From contig CALTWF010000082.1 of NCBI GenBank assembly GCA_943912755.1, forward strand, positions 1-27,666: DNA of 27,666 nt, in the 5' to 3' direction. Source of the DNA: an uncultured Pseudomonas sp. GTDB taxonomy: Bacteria; Pseudomonadota; Gammaproteobacteria; Pseudomonadales; Pseudomonadaceae. Both the position numbers and the translations under genes were made by a program. Positions 13,446-19,398 of this stretch are shown here, one piece after another. Numbering within the stretch: the stretch's first letter is position 1; every line of letters starts with the position of its first letter. The notes beneath the pieces are model-generated. The model saw only the letters and a list, made by a program, of their open reading frames with translations, was not told the DNA's origin and searched no databases.

Positions 13446-14414
13446 ATGGCCCTTTCGAACATGAAGGTGTTCAACGAATACCTCAAACGCACCACCATCG
13501 AGACCCTGGCCCAGGACGTCGAGAAGTTCAACGCATCCTCGGCGGGCGCCATCCGCCTTACCACCCAGGGCATCGACGGCGACTTCCTGCAGGAATCGTT
13601 CTGGGCAGGCCTTCACGGCGCCCAGCGTCGTGTCGACCGCTATGCAGCCAACGGCAACCAGGCGTCCACCCCGCTGGCTCAGAAGCAGTACGACTCGGTG
13701 AAGATCGCCGGCGGCTTCGGCCCGATCCTGTGGGAGCCTTCCCAGCTCTCCTGGATCCAGAAAAACCCGGAGGAGGCGCTGGAGGTGATCAGCCGCAACC
13801 TGTCCGAAGCCATCATGTCGGACCAGCTGAACACCGCAATTTCGGCCCTGGCCGCCGCCATCGGCAACCAGCCAACCGCCACCAACGACGTGTCGGCGAC
13901 TGCTGGCGTGACCTACGTCGCGATCAACAACGCCCACGCGCTGTTCGGCGACGCTTCCCAGCGGCTGGTGGCCCAGGTCATGACCGGTGCCATGTACCAC
14001 AAGCTGGTCGGCCAGAACCTCGCCAACGCCGAGCGCCTGTTCCAGTTCTCGGGTGTGCAGGTGGTCGACATCCTCGGCAAGGCCGTGATCATCACCGACG
14101 CCCCTGCGCTGTACGAGGCCGGCACCCCGAACAAGCAGAAGGTGCTCAGCCTGGCCGACGGCGCCGCGGTGGTGATGGATGGCTCTGACCTGATCACCAA
14201 CATCGAGACCTCCAACGGCAAGGAGCGTATCGAGACCACCATGCAGGCCGACTACACCTTCGGTCTGGGCCTCAAGGGGTTCACATGGGATGTGGCGAAC
14301 GGTGGGAAATCCCCAACCAATGCTGAGTTGTCGACCGGCACGAATTGGGATCTCGTGGCAAATAGCATCAAGGCAAGCGCGGGCGTAATCACCATTGGTG
14401 ATGCGACCAAGTAA
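13446..14414 (+). CDS. Major capsid protein
   Basis: A 322-residue protein preceded by AAGGAGG, the best ribosome site in the head region, as expected for the most abundant virion protein. The opening MALSNMKVFNEYLKRTTIE and the segments FLQESFWAGLHGAQRRVDRY and LSWIQKNPEEALEVISRNLS resemble the gp13-like group of HK97-fold capsid proteins. The C-terminal part contains β-rich stretches (VQVVDILGKAVIITDAPALY) typical of the A-domain. It shows no N-terminal delta domain or cleavage site, in agreement with a separate scaffold. The last ~45 residues look like a small extra domain. Family naming is from memory; the capsid role is well supported by context. Confidence 0.9.
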   Translation: MALSNMKVFNEYLKRTTIETLAQDVEKFNASSAGAIRLTTQGIDGDFLQESFWAGLHGAQRRVDRYAANGNQASTPLAQKQYDSVKIAGGFGPILWEPSQLSWIQKNPEEALEVISRNLSEAIMSDQLNTAISALAAAIGNQPTATNDVSATAGVTYVAINNAHALFGDASQRLVAQVMTGAMYHKLVGQNLANAERLFQFSGVQVVDILGKAVIITDAPALYEAGTPNKQKVLSLADGAAVVMDGSDLITNIETSNGKERIETTMQADYTFGLGLKGFTWDVANGGKSPTNAELSTGTNWDLVANSIKASAGVITIGDATK

Positions 14415-14464
14415 GCATGTAAAATGACCCTGCCAGGACAGCCCATTGCAAGGGGTTTTCAGCG

Positions 14465-14512
14465 CCAACACGCTGGATTACTGGCACCCATTGAGGCCGT
14501 GTTGGAGGCTGC
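14465..14512 (+). promoter_or_regulatory. Inverted repeat overlapping the ribosome site of the HNH/AP2 gene
   Basis: CCAACACG (14465-14472) is an exact inverted match to CGTGTTGG (14498-14505). The right arm covers the first two bases of the GGAGG ribosome site (14504-14508) of the gene starting at 14513. If the RNA folds this way, translation could be dampened on long transcripts from the capsid gene, as is known for some phage homing-endonuclease genes. The loop is long (25 bases), so stability is uncertain. Confidence 0.4.
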
Positions 14513-15001
14513 ATGCTTACTCAAGAACAGCTGTTCGAGAATCTGCACTACAACCCTGAAACAGGGGTGTTCACGAGGCTGGTAACGACATCCAATCGAA
14601 GCGTTGCTGGCAGCATTGCTGGTGGATATGGAGCTAACGGATATTTCCGTGTTTCGCTACTCGGTAAACGATATTTCGCGCACAGGCTGGCCTGGTTCTA
14701 CATGACTGGAGAATGGCCTGACGAAATAGATCATGTGAATTGCATTAGGGATGACAATCGCTTCTGCAATCTGCGAGTAGCCAGCCGAAAGCAGAACAGC
14801 ACGAACATGCTGTTGAAGCCAAGCAATACCAGCGGATTCAAGAATGTAAGCTTCGACAAGGCGAAAGGTAAGTGGATCGCTCGCGTAAGGCTTAATGGGA
14901 AAAGGAAGAACCTCGGCTTGTTCGAGAGCCCAGAGGATGCTTACCAGGCATGGCAAAGGTGCGCAGAGCCTCATGATCGAGAGTTCTTCAACCCTGGATG
15001 A
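14513..15001 (+). CDS. HNH homing-endonuclease-type protein with AP2 domain
   Basis: A 162-residue protein in two parts. Residues 50-95 carry an HNH nuclease core (AHRLAWFYMTGEWP with H57, then EIDHVNCIRDDNRFCNLR with D73/H74 and the asparagines). Residues 105-150 carry an AP2-like DNA-binding domain (SGFKNVSFDKAKGKWIARVR, then GLFESPEDAYQAW). This pairing is common in free-standing phage homing endonucleases. It is wedged between the capsid gene and the next head gene, and its codons look richer in A/T than the neighbours, both signs of insertion. A terminator follows directly. A GGAGG site is partly covered by an inverted repeat. Confidence 0.88.
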   Translation: MLTQEQLFENLHYNPETGVFTRLVTTSNRSVAGSIAGGYGANGYFRVSLLGKRYFAHRLAWFYMTGEWPDEIDHVNCIRDDNRFCNLRVASRKQNSTNMLLKPSNTSGFKNVSFDKAKGKWIARVRLNGKRKNLGLFESPEDAYQAWQRCAEPHDREFFNPG

Positions 15002-15016
15002 CAAGCAAATTACAAG

Positions 15017-15038
15017 AACCGGCTAAGGCCGGTTTTTT
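15017..15038 (+). terminator. Intrinsic terminator after the HNH/AP2 gene
   Basis: AACCGGC (15017-15023) and GCCGGTT (15028-15034) pair exactly around a four-base loop, and a six-T run ends at 15038. It closes the capsid plus HNH transcript; the next gene's ribosome site (CTGGAGA) begins a few bases later. Confidence 0.88.
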
Positions 15039-15054
15039 ATTTCTGGAGACAAAC

Positions 15055-15351
15055 ATGTCTGAGAAAATCGTCTACGAGAAACACCCGGTCAGCCCTGAGC
15101 GAAAAACCGAGCTGCGGCAGAAGGGATACAAGATCATCGATGCGCGTTTCGCGCCCGATGGCTACGAGCACCCGGAGCCGCTGAAGGAGGCCAAAGGCTC
15201 GAAGGCTGGAAAGTCCGCCGCCGAGAAGAAGGCCACCGAAGAAGTCGAACTGAAGGCAAAGCTGCAGGCCTCCCTGAACGAAAAGGGCGTGCAATTCAGC
15301 CCTGACGCTAGCCTGGAAAACCTCAAGAAGCCGCTGGACGAGGCCGCGTAA
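15055..15351 (+). CDS. Small head-region protein with possible HeH/LEM-like C-terminus
   Basis: A 98-residue, strongly charged protein. The first half (IVYEKHPVSPERKTELRQKG, then YKIIDARFAPDGYEHPEP) looks like a strand-helix-strand unit. A Lys/Glu-rich link follows, and the C-terminus (LKAKLQASLNEKGVQFSPDA, then LENLKKPLDEAA) resembles the HeH/LEM-like helix pairs of phage head-region proteins. Location between capsid and connector genes suggests a virion or assembly role, but none can be assigned. The ATG at 15055 has GGAGA nine bases upstream; the stop forms a TAATG junction with the next gene. Confidence 0.72.
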   Translation: MSEKIVYEKHPVSPERKTELRQKGYKIIDARFAPDGYEHPEPLKEAKGSKAGKSAAEKKATEEVELKAKLQASLNEKGVQFSPDASLENLKKPLDEAA

Positions 15352-15722
15352 TGACCATCTACATCACCGTCGAGCAGGTAGACGCCCTGCTTGGGCCGAC
15401 CTGGGCGCCCGACGACCAGAAGGCCAAGGCGGCGCTGATGGCCAACACCTGGCTGACAAATCTCGGCCTGCCTGAGTTCGACCCGGTACCGGGCGATGTG
15501 ATCCAGGCCGGCGCCGAGATTGCCCGAGAGGCTTCGGCTGGCAACATCTACGGCAGCAAAGAGACCGGCGTGCTGAGCAAGTCGGTACAGGCCGGCAGCG
15601 TTTCCAGCAGCAAGTCTTACTCGGAATCATCCCGAACCATCAGCGCTGGCGAGTCGTTCGCGCTGGCTCTGCTGGCGCCATATTTGAACCAGAGCAACCA
15701 GACCAAGATCGTGAGGTGCTGA
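15351..15722 (+). CDS. Head-tail adaptor (connector) protein
   Basis: A 123-residue protein. The N-terminal YITVEQVDALLGPTWAPDDQ and the helix KAALMANTWLTNLGLPEF, followed by a helix-rich middle and the end SFALALLAPYLN, resemble proteins commonly labelled DnaT-like ssDNA-binding in phage genomes. By position they are more likely HK97 gp6/SPP1 gp15-type adaptors. Such proteins form a ring below the portal after packaging. It starts in a TAATG junction with the preceding gene and is followed one base later by the closure protein gene. I consider the adaptor role likely and the ssDNA-binding label doubtful. Confidence 0.75.
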   Translation: MTIYITVEQVDALLGPTWAPDDQKAKAALMANTWLTNLGLPEFDPVPGDVIQAGAEIAREASAGNIYGSKETGVLSKSVQAGSVSSSKSYSESSRTISAGESFALALLAPYLNQSNQTKIVRC

Positions 15723-15723
15723 C

Positions 15724-16104
15724 ATGGGTATCAGAAGTGATATTCAGTCTGACCTGGCCGCTGCATTCGATACCGACCTGGCTGATGCGGTATCTGCATT
15801 CACTGGAACCTACATGGGGTCTGGCGTGCGAGATCCGATCAGCGAGACGACCACGGCCCAGCCGGTGACCTACACCGGTCGCGGCGTGCTCGACAACTAC
15901 GACAGCAGGCGTATCGATGGCATGAACATCAAGGTGGGTGACGTGCTGCTGATCTGCCTGGCCAATGAAGTTAGCGACAAGCCTGCAGTCGGACACCAGA
16001 TCACGGCTAACGACCTGATCACCGGCCTACCCGCGACTTACCGCATTGTCAGCCCAGGCATCGACCCGGCCAAGGCGCATTACGAGATCCAACTGAGGAA
16101 GTGA
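15724..16104 (+). CDS. Head closure (stopper) protein
   Basis: A 126-residue protein, second in the adaptor-closure-neck-terminator series. The N-terminal helix MGIRSDIQSDLAAAFDTDLA leads into a β-rich body (QPVTYTGRGVLDNYDSRRID, then GMNIKVGDVLLICLA) that ends with a strand pair (TYRIVSPGIDPAKAHYEIQL). This fits phage stopper proteins, which plug the portal channel after DNA packaging and form the surface for tail docking. The β-barrel pattern and length match that group. No catalytic residues are apparent. Assignment rests on fold pattern and gene order. Confidence 0.75.
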   Translation: MGIRSDIQSDLAAAFDTDLADAVSAFTGTYMGSGVRDPISETTTAQPVTYTGRGVLDNYDSRRIDGMNIKVGDVLLICLANEVSDKPAVGHQITANDLITGLPATYRIVSPGIDPAKAHYEIQLRK

Positions 16105-16106
16105 CC

Positions 16107-16496
16107 ATGGCCAAGAGCAGGGGATGGAGCACGCCGCCAAGCCTGTTCGTGGGCGTGGTAGAAGAACAGCTTGCGCTCAGGGTCCGCACAATCGCGGCAG
16201 AGGTTCTGCAGCTTGTCGTGCTGGCATCGCCGGTAGATACCGGCCGCTTTCGAGGAAACAACATCGTCAGCATTGGCGCACCTGTCTACACCACGTCGGC
16301 CACGGTCGATCCTTCTGGCGGGGAAACGCTTGCTCGCGGGCTTTCGGCCATGACTGGGCTTGAGCCGTACACCCAGGTTTTTATCCAGAACAACCTCGTG
16401 TACGCGGTTCCGCTTGAAGATGGTCACTCGAAGCAGGCCCCGGCGGGCATCTACGGGGTTTCTTTCAACAGTGTCGCGCAGAAGTACAGCTCATGA
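16107..16496 (+). CDS. Neck/tail-completion protein, HK97 gp10-like
   Basis: A 129-residue protein. The helix VVEEQLALRVRTIAAEVLQL followed by the SPVDTGRFRGNN motif is the hallmark of HK97 gp10/lambda gpZ-like tail-completion proteins. The C-terminal NNLVYAVPLEDGHSKQAPAG, with a Tyr-Ala-x-x-Leu-Glu-x-Gly-His pattern, completes the signature. These proteins help join the finished tail to the head. I chose the ATG at 16107 because GAGG ends eight bases upstream; a GTG at 16101 is in frame. It sits between the closure protein and the tail terminator, as expected. Confidence 0.85.
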   Translation: MAKSRGWSTPPSLFVGVVEEQLALRVRTIAAEVLQLVVLASPVDTGRFRGNNIVSIGAPVYTTSATVDPSGGETLARGLSAMTGLEPYTQVFIQNNLVYAVPLEDGHSKQAPAGIYGVSFNSVAQKYSS

Positions 16497-16900
16497 CCTT
16501 CGAACAGATTCGCGCCATTGTCATCGGGCGCATGCAGCAGTGGGCAGGAATTCCGACTGAGGATGTTGACCTCGAGCCGAATGGCGAGACGCCTTTCGAT
16601 CCTGCCGGAAGAGCGATATGGGCGCGCCTTGCCGATATCCCCGGCCTGAGCAGCACGCCAGAGATCGGAATCGGTCCATGCGTGCGCCAGACCGGCATCG
16701 TCATCATTCAGCTGTTCGTACCGAGCTACAGCGGCACCCTGGCCATCACCCGGGCAGTCGACACGCTGGTCACCCAGTTCCAGTACTACAGCGCCCCGGA
16801 AGGTCCGTTTGACTTCTTCGAGGCATCCCCGCAGGTCGTCGGTGACGACGGAAACAACTGGTACCAGGTAAACGTCCGGGTTCCATACCGGGCCTACTGA
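16493..16900 (+). CDS. Tail terminator protein, gpU/DUF4128-like
   Basis: A 135-residue protein coupled by an ATGA overlap to the neck gene and followed by a terminator and the tail tube gene. The N-terminal helix (TFEQIRAIVIGRMQQW), the strand TGIVIIQLFVPSYSG, the helix ITRAVDTLVTQFQYY and the closing strand NWYQVNVRVPYRAY reproduce the α/β layout of DUF4128/gpU-type terminators. These form a ring that stops tube polymerisation at the length set by the tape measure and makes the joint to the head. Confidence 0.82.
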   Translation: MTFEQIRAIVIGRMQQWAGIPTEDVDLEPNGETPFDPAGRAIWARLADIPGLSSTPEIGIGPCVRQTGIVIIQLFVPSYSGTLAITRAVDTLVTQFQYYSAPEGPFDFFEASPQVVGDDGNNWYQVNVRVPYRAY

Positions 16901-16913
16901 GCCCTCAACATCC

Positions 16914-16935
16914 ACCGCCACATGGCGGTTTTTTT
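16914..16935 (+). terminator. Intrinsic terminator ahead of the tail tube gene
   Basis: ACCGCC (16914-16919) pairs with GGCGGT (16924-16929) around a four-base loop, followed by a run of T to 16935. It separates the head/neck transcript from the tail tube gene. Confidence 0.85.
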
Positions 16936-16938
16936 ACG

Positions 16939-16950
16939 CCTATCGATAGG
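16939..16950. other. 12-base perfect palindrome overlapping the tube-gene ribosome site
   Basis: CCTATCGATAGG is a perfect palindrome whose last bases form the start of the AGGAG ribosome site of the tail tube gene (ATG at 16960). Such a short RNA stem is weak, so it may be chance or a DNA-level site. Confidence 0.3.
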
Positions 16951-16959
16951 AGACACCCC

Positions 16960-18129
16960 ATGTCCAGTGGTGCCAAGCGCTCGACCGCGTGGATTCGCGA
17001 AGTCACCCCAGGGATCACCCCGCCGGGCAACTGGAACGTGCTGACCCGCGTCAGCTTCGGCCTGGTGCCCACCTATAACACCGAAGAGAACAACGAGATC
17101 GGCGAGACTCGCATGTCGCAGGGCACCGCCCAGACGACTGTGGATGTCGGCGGGGATATCGAAACCAAATTCCGCTACGGCGCCTTGGACGAGTTCCTGG
17201 CCTCCTGCTTCGGCGCGAACTGGGTCGGCAATACCCTGACCATGGGTAACGAGCGTATCTCGTTCTCGATCGCCGCCTATGACGCCGACGTTGGTATTTC
17301 GGGCATCGCTCGCGGTGCTCAGGTCGACACGCTAAACATCGAAGTCCCGAACGACAACGAGATCAGCGTCACCACCACCTTCATGGCCACCTCGTGGGAC
17401 GACAAGGCCGACAACACGTCGTTCATCGTCAGCCCGCAGCCCGAAACGGCTCAGCGCCGCTACGGTTTCAAGGATGTCACCGGCCTGAAGATCAATGGCG
17501 TGCAGCTTGGCGATGACAACGCCTGCGTTGACACCTTCAACCTGCAGTTCGCCAACAACGCCCAGACCCAGCGCTGCATCGGTAACGGAAACCCGTTCGC
17601 TGGCAACATCATCCCGACGATTTTCACGCCGTCTGGCTCCATCACTCTGAGCTGGTCGAAAACCGCGTACGAGTACTGGAAGGCCCAGCAGACCGGCGGC
17701 GCGCTGAGCTTCGAATTCACCCTGAGCAACGCCGACGGCGGGTATGTGTTCAGCATTCCAGAAATGGAAGTCAGCGGCGACTGGCCGGACGGCGGCGCCA
17801 CCGACATCGTTCAGGTGGAATTGGCCTATACCGCTCGCCGCGTGCCGCCAACCATCACCCGCCTGCCGGCGCCAATCGTCGTGGCAGCTGTTGAAGTGAC
17901 CCCGGCCACCCTGGCCTTGGAAGTTGATGAAACCGGCGACCTCGAAGCCGTTGTGACCCCGGTAGGCGCAAGCCAGCTGGTCACCTGGACCTCTTCAGCC
18001 CCGGCCGTCGCCAGCGTCAGCGCCACCGGCCTGGTCACCGGCCTGGCCGTCGGCACCGCCACCATCACCGCGACCAGCGCCGCAGACGGCACCAAGACCG
18101 ACACCTGCGCTGTCACCGTCACCGCTTAA
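16960..18129 (+). CDS. Major tail tube protein with C-terminal Ig-like (BIG2) domain
   Basis: A 389-residue protein. Residues 1-300 match siphovirus tube proteins of the Phage_tube type: the opening SSGAKRSTAWIREVTPGITP, the strand GGDIETKFRYGALDEFLASC and the closing DIVQVELAYTARRVPPTITR. Residues 311-389 form a bacterial Ig-like group 2 domain (VEVTPATLALEVDETGDLEA, then VTWTSSAPAVASVSATGLV and GTATITATSAADGTKTD). Tube subunits stack as hexamers to form the channel; Ig domains decorate the tail surface and can bind cell-surface sugars. AGGAG precedes the ATG. The Ig domain may be made in every subunit, since it is fused directly with no frameshift signal that I see. Confidence 0.9.
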   Translation: MSSGAKRSTAWIREVTPGITPPGNWNVLTRVSFGLVPTYNTEENNEIGETRMSQGTAQTTVDVGGDIETKFRYGALDEFLASCFGANWVGNTLTMGNERISFSIAAYDADVGISGIARGAQVDTLNIEVPNDNEISVTTTFMATSWDDKADNTSFIVSPQPETAQRRYGFKDVTGLKINGVQLGDDNACVDTFNLQFANNAQTQRCIGNGNPFAGNIIPTIFTPSGSITLSWSKTAYEYWKAQQTGGALSFEFTLSNADGGYVFSIPEMEVSGDWPDGGATDIVQVELAYTARRVPPTITRLPAPIVVAAVEVTPATLALEVDETGDLEAVVTPVGASQLVTWTSSAPAVASVSATGLVTGLAVGTATITATSAADGTKTDTCAVTVTA

Positions 18130-18135
18130 CCCTTT

Positions 18136-18170
18136 GCCCGGCGCGCCCTGCGGTGTGCGTCGGGCCTTTT
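18136..18170 (+). terminator. Intrinsic terminator after the tail tube gene
   Basis: GCCCGGCGC (18136-18144) pairs with GCGTCGGGC (18157-18165) over nine positions with one G-U, loop of 12 bases, then C and four T. It would cut transcription between the abundant tube protein and the low-copy chaperone. Confidence 0.7.
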
Positions 18171-18186
18171 ACCGCAGAGGAATACC

Positions 18187-18630
18187 ATGGCCTTCACCAT
18201 TGCAAAGAAGCCTGAGCTGGACATCAACGGCGAGCGCTGGGTCGAGTTCGCCCCAGGCGCCGAGATCCTCGTCGGCTCTATCGCCAACCCGCTGTACAAG
18301 TCGCATCAGGCGCTGATCAATCGCCACCTGGCCCTGATCAACCAGCAGGCCCGCGTCGGTACCGCCGAATTCAGCCTGGCCGACATCCCTGATGTAGAAC
18401 TGGAAACCGATGACGATCTGTTCATCGAACTGGCGGCCAAGCACCTGATCAAGGACTGGAAGGGCGTTGATGTCGAGGAGAAGCCCGGCGAGCCAGCCCC
18501 ATACAGCCCAGAACTGTGCATCCAGCTGATCAAGCAGATGAACAGCGTGTATTTCCTGGCCCTGCGCACCGCGACCGACATCGCCCGTCGCGTCGAGGAG
18601 AAGGCTGCAGCCACTGCGGAAAAGCAGTAG
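18187..18630 (+). CDS. Tail assembly chaperone, G-like (zero-frame product)
   Basis: A 147-residue protein placed between the tube and tape-measure genes, the position of lambda gpG. It has a β-rich N-terminus (PELDINGERWVEFAPGAEIL) and helical remainder with QALINRHLALINQQARVG and CIQLIKQMNSVYFLALRT, and it ends in an Ala/Glu/Lys-rich helix just before a TAG. Such chaperones bind the tape measure protein and recruit tube subunits. The last codons include GAA AAG, where a -1 slip would open the extension described in the next entry. An AGAGGA ribosome site lies ahead of the ATG. The protein is not expected in the virion. Confidence 0.87.
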   Translation: MAFTIAKKPELDINGERWVEFAPGAEILVGSIANPLYKSHQALINRHLALINQQARVGTAEFSLADIPDVELETDDDLFIELAAKHLIKDWKGVDVEEKPGEPAPYSPELCIQLIKQMNSVYFLALRTATDIARRVEEKAAATAEKQ

Positions 18631-18989
18631 CGGCATATCTGTGGGGGCGAGAGTGGGCCGGCGAGGCCAACGAGAAGAAGCGATGGAAGCATGAGCGGCT
18701 TGGCTCGGGGGTTCCCGAGGCGCCCGAGATTGACGGCGTAACCGCCGAGATCCTTGAGGCCTACGCCTACATCAGCCGGTCCCGGCAGTACGTCGGCATG
18801 GTCGGCGCTCCGGCGCCCATCCCGCCTTCGGCCATCACCGAATACCTTGACCGCTACCCATCAGCTATATGCCGCGAAGAGCTCGACGCAGCCGTCTTTG
18901 CCCTCGATGACCAGTTCCGCAAGGCCTGGGACGAGGATCACGAGAAAGCCCAGGCTGCGGACACCAAGAACAAGCCGAAAAAGCGGTGA
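18187..18989 (+). CDS. Tail assembly chaperone fusion, GT-like, by -1 frameshift
   Basis: Past the TAG at 18628 the -1 frame is open to the TGA at 18987 and codes for AVAAYLWGREWAGEANEKKR and a further ~100 residues, including a helix with EILEAYAYISRSRQYVGMVG and a basic C-terminus (KNKPKKR). No good start codon with a ribosome site precedes that region. A slip at 18618-18624 (G GAA AAG) joins the frames: 146 codons to 18624, then re-reading base 18624 as the first base of GCA, for 267 residues in total. This is the usual arrangement in siphoviruses: the longer form carries a T domain that contacts the tube protein while the G domain coats the tape measure. Confidence 0.8.
18618..18624 (+). 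promoter_or_regulatory. Candidate -1 frameshift slippery site
   Basis: GGAAAAG read as G-GAA-AAG in the chaperone frame, four bases before the TAG stop (bases 18625-18627 are the intervening codon). It is a variant of lambda's GGGAAAG. The A-site AAG can re-pair as AAA after a -1 slip; re-pairing of GAA to GGA is imperfect, so efficiency may be low. Confidence 0.65.
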
Positions 18990-19008
18990 GTCTGCGAGAG
19001 TGGGGTTG

Positions 19009-19017
19009 TGGTAAATT
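19009..19017 (+). promoter_or_regulatory. Possible extended -10 promoter for the secreted-protein gene
   Basis: TGGTAAATT is an extended -10-like element (four of six in the hexamer plus the upstream TG), about 25 bases before the start of the secreted small protein. No good -35 is visible 17 bases upstream. With the terminator at 19359-19382 it would make a stand-alone unit. Confidence 0.3.
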
Positions 19018-19041
19018 CAGACCATCTCCATGGAGGAAGCT

Positions 19042-19341
19042 ATGCCCCGACTTTTGCTGATTGCCGCTCTCGCCCTGCTGCCCGCCGGCGCATCATTTGC
19101 CAGGGCGCCTGACCAGTGCGAGAAGATCTCCGACCTGGCTGCCGAAGCCATGAAGGCGCGCCAGGATGGCGAGCTGCTGAAGGGCGCGACCAAATCGGTG
19201 GGTGACGGCAGCAAGTTCTCTGAAGGCATGGTCATGAAGGCTTACCAGGTCCGCGTTTTCGGGGATTCGAAGGAGCGAGCGACCGCCATATCCGAATTCC
19301 AGAACGCCGCCTACCGAGAGTGCTACGACGCTCACAACTGA
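19042..19341 (+). CDS. Secreted small protein, moron candidate
   Basis: A 99-residue protein with a clear N-terminal signal peptide (MPRLLLIAALALLPAGASFA) and probable cleavage near residue 20. The mature part is helical and has two cysteines, C26 near its start (PDQCEKISDLAAEAMKARQD) and C94 near its end (AYRECYDAHN), probably one disulfide in the periplasm. I recall a family of small secreted proteins with the same CExI-LAE-MxARQ opening and AYxxC end, carried on phages and Gram-negative chromosomes, with no known function. I chose the ATG at 19042, four bases after GGAGGA; another at 19030 lacks a site. It interrupts the chaperone-to-tape-measure order and is followed by its own terminator. 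Confidence 0.78.
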   Translation: MPRLLLIAALALLPAGASFARAPDQCEKISDLAAEAMKARQDGELLKGATKSVGDGSKFSEGMVMKAYQVRVFGDSKERATAISEFQNAAYRECYDAHN

Positions 19342-19358
19342 ACAACGAATCGATAAAG

Positions 19359-19382
19359 AACCCGCCTAGAGCGGGTTTTTTT
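19359..19382 (+). terminator. Intrinsic terminator before the tape measure gene
   Basis: AACCCGC (19359-19365) pairs exactly with GCGGGTT (19371-19377) around a five-base loop, and a T run ends at 19382. It closes the secreted-protein gene and lies 17 bases before the tape measure start. Confidence 0.9.
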
Positions 19383-19395
19383 ATGCCCGGAGAAT
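19377..19395 (+). repeat. 19-base terminator-tail/ribosome-site repeat, copy 1
   Basis: TTTTTTATGCCCGGAGAAT occurs here and, identically, at 26535-26553. In both places it links the T run of a terminator to the GGAGA ribosome site of a large tail gene starting a few bases downstream, and the preceding GCGGG of the stem is also shared. Confidence 0.8.
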
Positions 19396-19398
19396 GAC

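Noticed and set aside
12657..14471. A 604-codon open frame on the minus strand across the scaffold and capsid genes
   Set aside because: It is antisense to two well-supported genes with strong ribosome sites, has no recognisable family, and is the kind of long antisense frame expected in GC-rich DNA.
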